Shown here piece after piece: positions 25,111 to 37,869 of a stretch of DNA of 64,000 nucleotides. This DNA is from Maylandia zebra. Taxonomy: Eukaryota > Chordata > Actinopteri > Cichliformes > Cichlidae. The notes beneath the pieces are model-generated. The model saw only the letters and a program-made list of their open reading frames with translations, did not search any database and was not told the origin of the DNA. Each line of letters begins with the position of its first letter. Position 1 is the first letter of the stretch. The stretch covers positions 33,090,509 to 33,154,508 of the forward strand of contig NC_135182.1 of NCBI RefSeq assembly GCF_041146795.1. Direction: 5' to 3'. The position numbers were made by a program, and so were the translations under genes.

Positions 25111-25957
25111 GATGTGATGGCTAACCCAAGTGGGTCGCAGATTGGATGTCCATTGTAAGCCCATGGTCACTTGGAACCCCCATAGCCCAAATAAAACCCA
25201 TGTGGGGCCCACATACACGTGTTTGCTGGGTGAAAACCTACACATTCGTCTGGCACTAATAACCATTATTTGAATGATGCTCTCAGTAGGAGATAAAGTC
25301 AGCTTTATACTCGTAACGAACACGTCAAAGTTAAACGTGTGAAACAGAAATACGTTTGAATGCTTTCAATGCCGTTGCTTTCTTTTGTTTGTATTTTTAT
25401 ACAGCATGCCAGTGGGGGTTACAGTGAGACTGAAAAGGCTGTAACCTTGGGGAGCCAGAAGTGGCAATGACAAAAGCTCAAAGAAAAACAAAAAAGAATG
25501 GCTCCAGTAAAAGAGTGACTGAGGCAGCTCGGGGAACTGGGAGATTTAGAAGCTCTTTGATCACTCATAAAGGTGTAGCTATCTAAGTAACTCAGCAAGA
25601 CAGCTTTTAAAAAATCTGTGACTTTGACAGACATTTCAAGTGATGTGAACAAAGGCTGTATCTATTTCCATACCGCAAAATAACTCCCTGAATTACACGG
25701 TAAACACACCAGACAATAATCCGCACATTGCTTTGGGAGTTCCTTTACACTTGTTCAAAGCTGTTATTATTATTTTTGACCAGTGAGGCTGGCTGCCACT
25801 TTCTAAAGTTGCGGCTGCATAATTTTAAATGCATTAAAGGAGAGTTGTGTCAATCAGGAAAAATGTGAAAGTCATTAATATTTAGTCTTAATAAAAATAG
25901 TAAAATAAACTTGTTATACTAAACTTTGGTCCAGAGTGGACCCAGGGACAGATCATA
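25111..25957. other. No recognisable gene
   Basis: At 25,120-25,235 there are repeated 'cccatgtggg/ctaacccaagtggg'-like phrases, typical of a degenerate teleost minisatellite. The remainder has no readable feature. Confidence 0.4.
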
Positions 25958-26252
25958 TAATAATAGTGGATTGCATTTATATAGCACTTTTCTAGACCCT
26001 CAAAGCGCTTTACAATTCCACTATTCATTCACTCACTGGTGAAGGCAGCTACAGTTGTAGCCACAGCTGCCCTGGGGCAGACTGACAGAAGCGAGGCTGC
26101 CATTTCACGCCATCGGCCCCTCTGGCCAACACCAGTAGGCGGTAGGTGAAGTGTCTTGCCCAAGGACACAACGACCAAGACTGTCCGAGCCGGGGCTCAA
26201 ACTAGCAACCTTCCAATTACAAGACAAACTGCCAACTCTTGAGCCACGATCT
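25958..26252 (-). repeat. tRNA-derived SINE (family A), near full length
   Basis: On the minus strand the head reads 'cgtggctcaagagttggc' (A-box-like) and, about 30 bases on, 'ggttgctagtttgagcccc' (B-box-like, GxTxxAxxC). This is the two-box internal RNA polymerase III promoter layout. The body has 'gtgtccttgggcaagacacttcacc' and 'cagggcagctgtggctac'. The tail has 'taaagcgctttgag' and 'gctatataaatgcaatcc'. A second copy of the family is at 38,628-38,907. Transposition would rely on a partner LINE sharing the tail. Confidence 0.75.
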
Positions 26253-26506
26253 GCATGAATCCTACTTGACTCCTCTTTTTTATACTGTAAGGCCACAAAT
26301 TTAGGCTTTTTTGGAGCTGAAATCTGATTTGTAAAATATTGTAAATAACATACTGCACACTCAAGATTATTTTTTTTTGTTCACATGAAAATCCATCATT
26401 AGACATTAAAGATGGAAATTGCAGTTCATGTTCTGTGGGCATGACATGTAGAAATAGGGAGTGATTAGTACACACCCAATGGGTGGTTGAAGCAGTAGGT
26501 AGTTAG

Positions 26507-28325
26507 CAGTGTTGGGACTAACGCGTTATTAAGTAACGCGTTACAGTAACTACGTTATTATTGTGGTAACGAGCACGGTAACTAGTTATTATGCCAAAAT
26601 CAGGAACGCGTTAGTCGTTACTGGGATTTAGATAGGGTCGTTACTCGTTACTTCGTGTGGTGGCTATCGCGGAGCTTCCACAGATTCAGTAACATTAGCA
26701 AGTGGTGGAGGCCAGCAGGTGGATGAAGGAAAAGGGACGCAGAAGGAAAAGAGACCCGAGGCGGCCGCCGGTCCAAGTGTGAACTGAACTTCAGGTAAGA
26801 AGTTATGACCTGCAGTCTATCTGGGTCAGATATAAACCAAGTTTAGGTGGAGTTTATTTTCGTTATTCTGACTTTTTCCGTACTGCGTGCTAGCTAGCAT
26901 GACGGAGTTTCTATACAGCTGGGTGGTGCTATGAAGTTAATGATGTTGAACTTTATTTTGTTCATAAGTTATTAGAGTTGCCAACCGTCCCGTCTGGTAT
27001 TCAGAGAAAATATTACGCGTTTCTTATTGAGGTGAAAAGGAACAGTTTGTCCCGTAATTCAGCAACAATGAAAAAGGCACAAAGCTGGAGTTATTCTGTG
27101 TTTACGCTGCACAGCTGCCTCTTCTTCTTTCATTCTCTCCCCCTCCCTCTCCTGTTTCTACTTCAATCATGAAAACTGATCAATGATCAGCTGATCGGCT
27201 CTCTTGTTTGTTTATCGCTCACTTTGCGCCGAAAGAGGAAACCAGCCGATGCAGCGCTAAACAACAGCAGCACGTTTAAGCTTGATCAGCTATTGTTAGA
27301 ATTGATTTAATATTAATTTCTAGTATCAGCTGATGTTTGCTGGAGCCACAGCTGTAAACCTGCTGGTCAGGATGTCGGTTTGGATATGTGGTGAGAGGGA
27401 AACATGAAGATGAAACCAGGAGATGTCCTTACTGAATCATCAGAGCTGAGCAGGTGATGGAGAAACAGGTTTACCTTTTAGGTGACATGAATGAGTTGAA
27501 GGGAAGTTATGAACTGTTTCTGAGAGACAAATAACACCAGGATCCTTTTTTAGGTAGCTGACAGCTGGTAACTGTGCAGGGGCGGGTCTAGCAAAGTGTT
27601 GCCAGGGGGGCATGTAGGGCATTAACAGGGAGAGGGGGGCACAAAGAAATACTTTTCTTTCTTATTCTCATTTAAAATGTCTCGCTTTTAAAAAATAATT
27701 ATCTGAATCTTACAACAAACGATTGATAGATTGATGCATATATACCATCAGAACAGCGTACATCACTGTCACAACAGCGTTTGTTTGCATTCAAAGACTT
27801 TATGATTTTTCCTATAATGGCGGCCGGTCTCTAGTCAAAATGCCCGGGCCGATTTTTTTGTCCCAGTCCAGGCCTGTATGCAGCTCATCTGCAGTCTGGT
27901 GTTGCCTACATCTTCCTATTCAGAAGGCAGAATTTCCGAGTTCTGAGTACAATCAAAAGCACCACGACTCCAGTTTTTGTGTTGGATGTAAAAAGCGCAC
28001 ATGACGCTGTGACGTAGGCTAGAACCATGGCAGCAGTCAATGACGGTCCAGGTGTGGGATTTCTCTCATGGAGATATGCACATTATCTTTTCCTTTCTAT
28101 TGGTAGGTGGCACAGTGCACTTGTGGCAAGTAAGCAAGCTAGAAGACTGGCAAAGTTATGGAAGAAACACATTAACAAGAGAATTCTGAGTAAAACCAAA
28201 GTTACTTTCCCTAGTAACTAGTTACTTTGAAAGTAACGAGTAACTTGAAGTAACTGAGTTACTTTTGAGAGAAGTAACTAGTAATGTAACTAAGTTACTA
28301 TTTTAAAGTAACTTACCCAACACTG
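26507..28325. mobile_element. Non-autonomous hAT transposon (1,819 bp) with 8-bp target duplication
   Basis: Termini are exact inverses (cagtgttggg ... cccaacactg). Both subterminal regions are full of inverted GTAAC/GTTAC motifs (for example 'taacgcgttacagtaac' at the left and 'agttactttgaaagtaac' at the right), likely transposase-binding repeats. The 8 bp on each side are identical: gtagttag at 26,499-26,506 and 28,326-28,333. That size identifies the hAT superfamily. No transposase frame remains inside. The interior carries foreign pieces: a 'ttgccaaccgtcccg' phrase near 26,978, and at 27,577-27,876 what look like parts of two other repeats. The perfect duplication and clean ends suggest a relatively recent insertion. 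Confidence 0.9.
27577..27876. repeat. Nested hAT-like fragments inside the 26.5-kb element
   Basis: The left boundary 'caggggcgggtctagc' looks like one hAT-type end. The right boundary, read inversely, starts 'caggcctggactgggac', the end of a different common teleost repeat. No matching duplication flanks the pair, so these are probably joined fragments rather than one insertion. Confidence 0.4.
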
Positions 28326-28333
28326 GTAGTTAG

Positions 28334-29274
28334 TAGTAGGACTGACATTTCAGAGGCAGGAGTGGGAAGTTTTGGCAGTGTAAAAGTCTCGGCCAGTCGT
28401 CTCGCCTCTGTATTTTGTCCTTGTACTTGTCGTAAAGTCTTCGTTTCTGTTGCATGATTCCCAGTTTGACTTTGTCCTGTTGTATTTTTTGGTCCTCTGT
28501 CTCTTGTGCCTTGTCTTACTTCCTTTGTTAATGTCTTGATAAGTTTCAGCTTTGCCCTGTTAACCTGGTGTTTCTGGTCTCTCTGATTAGCTCCTATGTC
28601 TATTAAAAGTTTCAGTTTGCATCGGTTCTTTGTTGAGTCATGCTGTGTTCCTGTTGTCCTCCCTACTGTGGCCGATTACTGTCTAGTTTATTTTCTGTTT
28701 AAAGAGTTGATCTCTGAAGTCTGGATTTGCAAATCTGCTACCTGCAAGTCATAAAGACAGCAGACAACACCTTTGCAGGTGTTTGTAACACTGATAATCT
28801 TTAAACTGTTTTCAATAGTAGAAGTGTTCAAAGCCAGCATTACAAATAAGAATTTACTTGAACTGTTATATAATGTGGAAACAATCTGGATTAACAAGGC
28901 TAGAAAGAAAAATGACAAAACTGCATTGAATGTATTGCACTCTTTGTCCCGGGCATAACATGTATGTTATGCTACTCATGATTGGAGGAAAAGATAAGGC
29001 AAGGCCTTCAGTCATCCCCTTTCTTTAAAAAATAAAGTCACAATAGAGCCTTTTCTCAAAAGACAAACCTGAACTGTAAATAAGGAAATAAAGATAACAG
29101 CATGCATTGGTAGCTACTGACCCATCATTCACACAGCTGTGATAGTCAAAAGATTCTGGACTTTTTTAATGAATCCGCTTTGCAAACACATCAATTTGAT
29201 ATTCAAAATGAAATAACTTAATAAGACTAAAAAAGAATGTGTATTATGAAATGGCCACCCATTAAACCTCCAGG
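28334..29274. other. T/C-rich stretch, possibly an old LTR
   Basis: 28,390-28,690 is T-rich, with 'ctattaaaagtttcagtttg' and repeated 'gtcctgtt/ctttgtcct' phrases that resemble the U3/R region of decayed teleost LTRs. No matched ends or target duplication were found. The rest is featureless. Confidence 0.3.
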
Positions 29275-29275
29275 A

Positions 29276-29309
<34 letters not shown>

Positions 29310-29320
29310 AACAACAACAG
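29275..29320. repeat. (TTA)n then (AAC)n microsatellite
   Basis: About ten TTA units followed by four AAC units. Confidence 0.9.
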
Positions 29321-29392
29321 CTAGAAAAACTTCTTTGACAAATCAGTCTCCACAACGCTGAGTAAAGTAAGAAAATGTACTGAACAAGAATG

Positions 29393-29949
29393 TGTCACGT
29401 TTTGGTTAACGGACTCAGGCGCAGACCGGGAATCTTTACAGAGTTAACAATCAGTTTATTCACACAACGACACCAGGTGATGCTATTTACAACGTGCTGG
29501 AGGGAGGGGAGGGGGGTCCAGGGTTCCGGGGTATGTGAGGGGAAAGACGGGAATCAGACGCACTCCAAAGGCTCTCTCTCTTCACTCCCCACACTGGGGA
29601 AACACAAATCCACTCACTCGTCCACGGGATGACAGGCAGGCAGGGAAAGGTCCGGGAAAGATCTGTACACAGAAACTTTAGTTAGAGGCGAACAGACGGA
29701 AAGAACTCACAGATTCTGATTCTCAAACTACTGAGCGACTGACGCTGATAGGTCAACGATCCAGCGACAAGTGACACAGTGCTGCTGTCTTAAATCGGCC
29801 TTGTGATCATCCCGATAGGCAGCAGGTGCGTGGGCCAGGGGCGGGAGCCCATAATGAGCACCGCCCCGGCAGGTGAGAGAGAGAGAGAAAGAGAGAAAAA
29901 ACATGTTGCCTAATACAGGATCAGCTGGTGAGGCACAGGGACCATGACA
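29393..29949 (-). mobile_element. Solo LTR (557 bp) with 5-bp target duplication
   Basis: The block starts TGTCACG and ends CCATGACA, the TG...CA ends of an LTR. It is flanked on both sides by gaatg (29,388-29,392 and 29,950-29,954), a 5-bp duplication as made by Gypsy- or ERV-class integrases. On the minus strand an AATAAA lies about 65 bases before the end, and a TATA-like 'gatttaagac' lies about 300 bases upstream of it, so transcription would be leftward. A GA-rich run sits at 29,876-29,900. No internal coding region is present, as expected after recombination between two LTRs. Confidence 0.8.
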
Positions 29950-29954
29950 GAATG

Positions 29955-32900
29955 GGTTTAATGAGTCTCCACATGTCCTGGTACTATATGGGCTGAAGCT
30001 GGAAACATGTTGGAACTGATGGCCTTATAAAATAATTGCAAATGTAAGTTTATAAAATATAACACAACAGCACATCTGGATAATTTGAACAGATGTCTGG
30101 TGCATGAGAAGAAAAATGACCCGGAAACATTTTCAGTTCTATTCTTCCTGCCCTCCGTCTCCTTCAGTCTCTCTCATTATGTATTTTATATGTGAACTAT
30201 TATTTGTTTTATTTAATTCCTATTTTATTTTGAAGGTCCTACATTTGTTTATTGTCCCTCGTTACTCCCCACTCTCTTTGGTTCCACCTATCCCCAGTTT
30301 ATTTTCTGTGTATTTAAAGTCCTGTTTGTTGTTCTTCTTCTTGTCAGTCAGTCTGTGTGTCACCATGTGGTCTCTGTAGTTGTCATTCGTGTTTTCTTCT
30401 GCTTTGCTTCTACTGTTTTATTTCTAGGTAAGTATTAGCTTTCATTAAAACTGAGATCTGTATTTAGATCCTCAATATGATCAAATATCAAATGACAGTG
30501 GAAAAGACAATTACAGCATGTTTTTGTTCTTAAAGTGTCATTTTGGTGTTTTGTCTATGCCTCTAGCATCTCAGCGATTTGCATACGGTGGCCTTGATAC
30601 AACAGTCGTGGCAATATGAGACACCAAGAGCACAAAGGCTGTGTCAGAAGGAATAGCTGTGGCATAAACTAGGATGTGGGCTGTGTAGGAGGGTTTCTGT
30701 TGTTGTTTTTTGGTGTTTGGTGAGTTTTAGGCACCAAAGCTTCTTCCCTCAGTTTTAGAAAAGGTCATACTTCACTGCATCAGTACTGTTGTCTGGCCAT
30801 TTGGCTGCAGCAGACACAGATTTTGAACAAACGACTGATGTGAACTTGTTTATCATTTCTAGTGGCATTTCCATCCAGTAAATCCAAATCATACAGTGAC
30901 TTCTTTTTTGTCTTTGTCATTTGGTGTTACTATGCGCTTTTCTCTTGATTTGTATATATTCCTCCTGTCTGTAATTTATTCCTGCTGTCTTAATATTTAT
31001 ATTTTATTCCCGCACAGTTGGTGAGGAGCACCCGCAATTTTATTATACAAAACTATAAAGTGGTATTCTGTTGTATTCTATTTTATTAAGAACAGATTGT
31101 TCCAATGTTTTAATTTTTCTGAGAATTCAGCTGAAACCAGTGAGAGATAAGCTAGTAAGCTGTTGATCAGATGAGTAAATGGTGAGTGAACGACCCCTTT
31201 CACAGTATTTTTCCCACCATTCTCTGGTTTTCCTGGGGGCATCAGTTAATTCCTTTTTGTGAAAGCTGGTGTGGGTACAAGGTGCTTTTAGTTCTGTAGT
31301 TTGATGCAACGGGCTATGACATCAGTGAGGCAGGTCTGTCACACTCTACTTTATTTCCACCTTGTGAAGAAGAAGTGTATTTGATCCCGAACGTCAGTCT
31401 TTTCCTAGCCAAGAAGTTTTTAGTGCCTAGACCTACAGTGGTTAAATAATAGACCTGTTTTGGCATTAAGGCACAAATACCAAAGGGCAAATGGGGAGGT
31501 GGAGATGGACAACATCCAACAAAACAATAAATAATGCTGTGGCATGAACTTTAACATTATTTAATAATTCACTTTTTAAAGTTTAGTTAAAAGTTTACGG
31601 TTTATGCTACAGTTCGGATACACAATCCACCTTAGTTTTCCGATCACAAGGAGACCATCTGTGGACCTAAGATCCCGGCTTGGAGAGTAGGGGTGGTGTA
31701 CTTCAACAATATAGTTGGGATCGATGCCTCATGAAGCCAGATTGATGGGAGGGAAGTTTGGATGGATTTTCAGGCAACTAACAGACACTATACACAGACA
31801 TGAAAACATTTTGCCAACACAAAGCAAACGACACTAAACATCCACTAGAGCTTCAACTACACTGGAAACTTTGCAGTGATTTAGCAACGATAGAAAGTGG
31901 AGCAAATTCACCAACTTCAAGGGACAACGGGTGAGATCATCACTATCGATGTGAAGTGGGTAGGACCCAAAATAAACTGTTCTCCATTTCTTCTCCACCG
32001 GCAAGCAATTGAAGCAACTACCATGAAGATACTATTGACTGACATATGACCTTTTAGTAAATACATAAGAGTGTTACCCAGGCAACCAGGGCCTGGAATG
32101 TCTTCAAGAAACCAGCCGCCAGTTTTGAAGCAATGCATGATGGGAAAATTGCTTCCAGTATGGAGACAGCTTTATCCACTCTTATGCTCTTTGCTCAGTG
32201 AGTATGACTGATCAGCTGAGTGGTGATACCATGACCATGTGATTCTTTGGCTTGTAAGTGTAATAAAAATCCAAAATGATTTGGACTGAGCCACAAACTT
32301 CAGATGACCATCTTTGTGTTATCGGCAGGTAGAGTCTTCACAGCCTTCCTGTTAATCATCCTCTGAAACTGCAAATGGGAACCTCGTCAGACATGGAGGC
32401 ACATCAACTGGCCTTTTTGTTCTGTCTCCGCTAACCAAGGAGACCTGGGCATCAAAGTTGGTCTCTCTGCAAAGTTCACATTTGCATTTTGTATGGCAGG
32501 GGCCACTTTCCTTTCCCAATTCCCACTGCTCTTCTGAGAGTCGGAGGGGAAAAGTGTGCACCAAATAAATGAGCTGTTTGGTAAGAACATTAAATTAAAA
32601 CACATTATGTTTCACTTACATATGCTTCTCTGCAACAACAAAATGTGACTGAGCTCATTGTTAACATGATGAAGAATGTTGGAAACGAAATAGATCTTCC
32701 CTGAAACCCCTGATCACCTTTTAAATTTCAGAGCAAGGACAGAGTCATCAAGAATGGAAATTCATTCATCCTTGTATTTTTCCACCATTAGGGATACAAT
32801 TCTAGCACACGGGTGAATATAATAATGACATATTATTGAAAAACATAGCAGGCTTCAACTTCACTGCTCCCAGAGAGTGTCTGGAGATTAGAAAAATGGG

Positions 32901-34310
32901 GCACAGACAATTTGCTCAAAAACAAAAAGAGATAAAACTGTGCAGTTTGCAGGTTAAGCAAGTGAGCCAAGAATCTGCCACTCCTTTTTGTTCTCTCATA
33001 CCACACTGAGGATTTTATTCCCATCGCTCTGGCAGATGAAATACTGGGTGAAATATTGCAGGACTCCGGTAAGACAGGTGGCTCATTATCCACATCATCA
33101 ACAAAGAGGGAGAGAGGAAAAACGACCACCGAGGTTTTAGCAACACCTCTTCCTCCTCAGAGGTTTCTTAATGTATGTAATTAGAAGCAAGGACAGAATA
33201 AGGAAATGCTAATGAGGCATCTCTTTTGGTTTTTTGATGTCTTTATGCTTATAGCAATGCTTTTTGCATTGTACAGTTAAAGGTTTGAAAGGTAAGGAAA
33301 AGGTCATCCTCGAAGATTTCTGGATACTATAAGCTCAGTTTTTCAAAATGTCAACGTGCTGAACACTCCCTGCTGGTGGACGCCTAGTTTCTTTATTAAG
33401 TGGGAGAAAACAAGTGAGGATGAATTGCTTTGGAGAGATATGAAACTGTTGGGAATATTTGTGATGAATGAGCAATGATCCCTATGTAAATGGCAAAAAC
33501 ATTAATAAGGCGAGTGGGGTTTGGTAAAGGAAATGTGGGTTTTCATCTTGGTGATTTGAGTTAACCCAGTTACAGCCTGGTGCTTGAGGAATGATGTAGT
33601 TAGTGTTGCCACCGGAAAGTGTTTGATAATGAGGAAACTGCAGAACAGAGACTCATGTAAAAGAAAGGAAAGTAAGGCTCCTCTGACGCGAGGTTAATCA
33701 ACTACAACTGCCCTCACATTATGAACTCTAAATCACACCCAGCTGTTAAACAGTGTTTAGCAATATACATAAAGTTGTACATTTTGCTGCATAATAGAAA
33801 TAACCAAACATGTCTCAGACTGTTTTTAAATAACCGAGCCTGTATGTGAGCACTTATGGACACCCCGGTGCTATTACACTGTAGATGACTATAATCCTCC
33901 CAGACGTTTCTGGCTGAATTAAAATACTTATGCATGCAGAATCAGCTCTGTCCTAGAATGCTTTGGCTTTTTTCAAAATAGGCTTATTCACTTTCTTGAA
34001 CAGAGTTAGCTTATCGGCTCAGCCTTTTAAAAATGAAGCTACAGCCAGCAGATGATTAATTTGTTTTAACTTAAAGGCTTCAAACAGAGGAAACAGCTAG
34101 CAGAGCATCTCTAAAGTTGGAATGTTAGAATGTCATATTTTTCTGATGCTGATGACTTTCCTAAATATTAAAATTTCCTTATATGGTATGTCCTTTGGAT
34201 TAAAGAGCATATTTTGTTAAACTTGGCATAATTCATCCAACCGGATCCACAATCCTCCTTCTCTTTGTCCGGCTGCTCGTTTAGGAGTCGCCACAATGGA
34301 TCATCTACCT
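29955..34310. other. No recognisable gene
   Basis: 30,190-30,430 is T/C-rich with 'tgtgtatttaaagtcctg' and resembles decayed LTR sequence, but no ends were found. Frames such as 32,833-33,129 minus (VVFPLSLFVDDVDNEPP...) are open for about 100 codons without a known domain. The rest is AT-rich and unclassified. Confidence 0.4.
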
Positions 34311-34743
34311 CAGCGGTCCCCAACCCCATGGCCACGGACCGGGTCGTTTGGTGTGACAGTTGCTCGGATGTGAAATTTATGGTTTTCCGGGTTTTTTATC
34401 GTTAACTCGGTTTCCCTGAGTCTTTTCCCGTGCTGTAGCTGTGTGTCTTATTTTGAAAGAAATATTTACGCGTTACCATAGCGACCAGAGAGCATTAAGG
34501 GGCAGAGAGGAGGATGTTACTCCCAATGTTGTTGGTGCATTTCAGGAGGACGCTGCTAATAAAGTCACACAATTACACAGTGTTTTGGCGTTTATTATTA
34601 TATTTACAAAATACCACAGTTTTTGTCAAAGTCATAACATTTTTATTTTGTTGTATTTATCTGTGACACCTTAAAGGCCGGTCCGTGAAGATATTGTCTG
34701 ACATTAAACGAGACTGTGGTGCAAAAAAGGTTGGGGACCGCTG
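34311..34743 (+). mobile_element. Short hAT (Charlie-like) element, 433 bp
   Basis: Starts 'cagcggtccccaacc' and ends with its exact inverse 'ggttggggaccgctg'. This terminus is typical of a widespread vertebrate hAT group. No transposase is present. The flanking 8 bp (atctacct and ttttagag) do not match, so the target duplication has decayed or the flanks were rearranged. A partial copy in the opposite orientation lies at 39,482-39,694. Confidence 0.8.
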
Positions 34744-35252
34744 TTTTAGAGTAATGGTAAGACAATGCAGTTTCTAGTGAAGGTCTTGCTTATTTCAGCA
34801 AAATGACACCAACATTACAGCTTGTTAAAAAGGGACCAGTTGCTTAGGTGGCACCATTGAAAACGTTCAGAGCATTTTGAAACAACGCATATAACAGAGA
34901 ATTGTCCAAAGTATTGAGAAGCTGAAATTTTACATGAAGCCAGAAAACACTACGTCAAGTGGTCTCCTCCGTTCTCAAAGACTTGCAGGGCCCCCTAATG
35001 GCTCAGTCACCTTAGAGAAAAAAATATGACAGCATCTTCTTTGTGACTGGGAAAAATCTGGTTCACTGCACTGAATCTTTTTTTGCAGTTGGAGGCTGAT
35101 TACAAAAACGAGCTGGGTGCGATTGTTTTGATCCTAAGACAGTTTGGACAGGTCACCTGCCTCCGACCGTTACAGGTATGACAGGGAGTGATTGCAATCA
35201 CTCTTAGACAGGCTGGTGAAGGCGTGAAAATAATTTCTAATTTATAAAACAG
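34744..35252. other. No recognisable feature
   Basis: AT-rich sequence without coding or repeat signatures that I recognise. Confidence 0.4.
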
Positions 35253-35500
35253 ACTGTTGGGTCTGTGTTTCCACAAGCCCCGCTAATTCTAGAGACTTAT
35301 TCATCATGAAGAAAACAAGACAGTCGATCGATCGATTATTTGCGCAAGGGAGGCCTCGTCTGTGTCCACCACGAAAATGACCCCCAGATCTGACCTCCTC
35401 CTGCTACCTTTTATTGAGAGACAGTTCACACAAAACACGTCAGAACAAAGCCACGCCCCCTTGGTTCTAAGACAAAGCATTTTATGTATATGTGTGAACT
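35253..35500 (-). repeat. Candidate LTR fragment
   Basis: On the minus strand 'tctctcaataaaaggtagcagg' contains an AATAAA followed by a G-rich stretch, and the block ends near 'cacagacccaaca', compatible with an LTR 3' end. The other end and a target duplication were not found, so the assignment is tentative. Confidence 0.3.
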
Positions 35501-35506
35501 TCTGTA

Positions 35507-35509
<3 letters not shown>

Positions 35510-35583
<74 letters not shown>
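35510..35583. repeat. (TG)n microsatellite
   Basis: About 36 uninterrupted TG units. Cys-Val frames here are artefacts. Confidence 0.95.
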
Positions 35584-35584
<1 letters not shown>

Positions 35585-37869
35585 AGACCTCCTGCTGACC
35601 AAAGGGTCGTAAACCCAGGAAGTTTACATCAAAAGAAACAGATCTTTCAGATAGGATGTATCTACCTCCCCCAGCACAGAGTGGTTGGAGAGGTGGTCAG
35701 GATCAAAGGAATGGCTTTGGTCCTACTGCTTGAACTAAGACTGTACAAATTTAAGAAACACAATGGCAACATTCAACAATTAGACTTAACACAGACAAAT
35801 TGCCAACACATTCCAGTGAGTCTGAGCCAGTCTGCGCCAATGACTGCAACTTGTCTGTGATGGATCTCAAGTGGCTATCAGCTGTTTGTATTCTGGTTAA
35901 ATTCTTATATGAAAGTGAGGTTACTGAGCAGTTTTGTCATTTTGCAGCTAAATTGCTGTCCTGCAGCAACTACATTGCCATGTATGGAGGAATTTCTTAT
36001 TTTGCCTTTAAATTCTGTGAGGTTCTGGCTGCACTCTCACTGTAAGCAGTTAATGTGAACTGATAGATTCATGATTTTCCCAATTTCATTGCAGTTTATT
36101 GCTGTGTCATCACAAAAAGATAGATATATAGACTTTCATTCAGAAAATGGCACCAAATTGACCTTATTGTTGTTTTTTGCTTGATGTCTGAAGTTTCTGT
36201 GACTCTGAAGCAATAATTTCAAAGGCAACAAGACTGCAAGTTCATTGCACGCGGTTGCAATCATTTTGGCTGTGCTGTGGTCTCCAACCACTGTTTGGAA
36301 GCTTATCATGATGCAACACAGTAGTAAACATGTCACTGTCACAGCTTTAATGAAACATGCTCCAGGCATCAAATTCAAAATGAACATTTATATTTTCAAA
36401 AAACTGTAAAATTTCTTAGTTTCAGCATCTGATATTTGAGAGTCTGTCAGCGTGTACAGCACATTGTGTGCAGGCTGTTACATCCTATTACTTACATATT
36501 ACACAGCATGCCATCTTTTTTGGAAAAACTGATTGTAGAATAGCAACAAAAATTGTATTTTAAAGCTTAGAAAAGAAGAAAATTGTAATTGTAATATCTT
36601 GTAAAATGAATTCAAAATGAAACAAATGTAAGCTGAAACAAGAACTGAATATGAACACCCAGCATTATAAAATTGTTCAGTTTAATTGTTTTGATCTTAG
36701 GAAGAAAAAATTCCATTTTGCATATAAGTAAAAGTAAATGGGTGGATGGCTTCAGCTGTAATGTACAGTGCACTGCAAATTAGTGGAAGACATGTTTTGA
36801 CACAGTTTCACAGTGAGCGGTGACACGCATACGGCACTGCAGGAAAACAGAGGAACACCTAATGAGAATGAAGAAGAAGAAGGAAAAAAGAAGCTGCAAC
36901 CAAAGAAAATAATGAGATAGCTAGGGATTGTTAAGTGAAGTCGGCAGACCAGTGTGGTCTGTATCTCAGCATCGTTTCATCATCTGCAGAACAGACTCTG
37001 GTGTACTTTTACTGTTGTACAATTCCCTATGCTATACATTCAGATTTAAATACATCTCAACTAGCAGAGTAGTTAGCAGGCACATATGTATCGTGTCACT
37101 TTATTAAAACAACAACAATAACAATAACAACAACAACAACAGCAAAAGACAAGTTGGTAAAAATGAGGTTAAATAAGACACGTTTGCATATTTCTATTAT
37201 CTTCAGCGTTTCTTTGGTTTGTTTTGCTAAAATCATGCTTTCATCTGTCCCTGTTTATACTCAGTCCTTGCAGTACTTGCAAGCCTTCAGAAAGTCGGGC
37301 TACACCATCATTCATTATATGTTGTGCTTTAAAGTCTTTTAAAAATTGTCTCACGACTTGTTATTAAAATGGACATCATCTCTCTGAGAGTACTGGAGGA
37401 TTTTGTGTAATGAGGGAAATTGGCCGGCAGTGTCCTCCAGCTCAACTCATCCTTAATCAGTGCTGCTGGAGATGTCTGCCTGTCCGTGTAATGATAAATT
37501 TAGCAGTGGAGCAAGAACAGCAACTCAGTCTGCCCTTGTCTGCACTGTACATGATATCAACATCACTTTTGACACCGGCGGAGGAACAAGCAGTTCTCCT
37601 ATGTGTTGAAAATGTATTTATGCTACAGTCAAGACATATAAAATATGACAGAGACACGATAGGTTTAATTAAAAAGGGCAAACAAGTGGATTAATAAAAA
37701 TATTATTTAACACCACTGCACTGTACTGCACTACTTATGAGGATCTTTTTTAGTACTGTATGGAATAGAAGACCAGAAGAAATATAAACCCATAAGCTAA
37801 TTTTTTTTTCAGTATAGCTGAGAGTACTAGCTAATTTAATACTACTAATACTACTAACAACACTAGCTT
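35584..37869. other. No recognisable gene
   Basis: AT-rich. An AAC-rich simple repeat lies at 37,108-37,143. Short frames (35,800-36,045 plus, 37,410-37,694 plus) show no known domain. Confidence 0.45.

Noticed and set aside
32833-33129. 98-codon minus-strand frame with DDVDNEPP-like wording
   Set aside because: Superficially cadherin-like, but no calcium-binding repeat spacing or neighbouring exon was found.
35362-35860. Frames rich in Cys-Val
   Set aside because: Created by the TG microsatellite at 35,510-35,583; the flanks show no domain.
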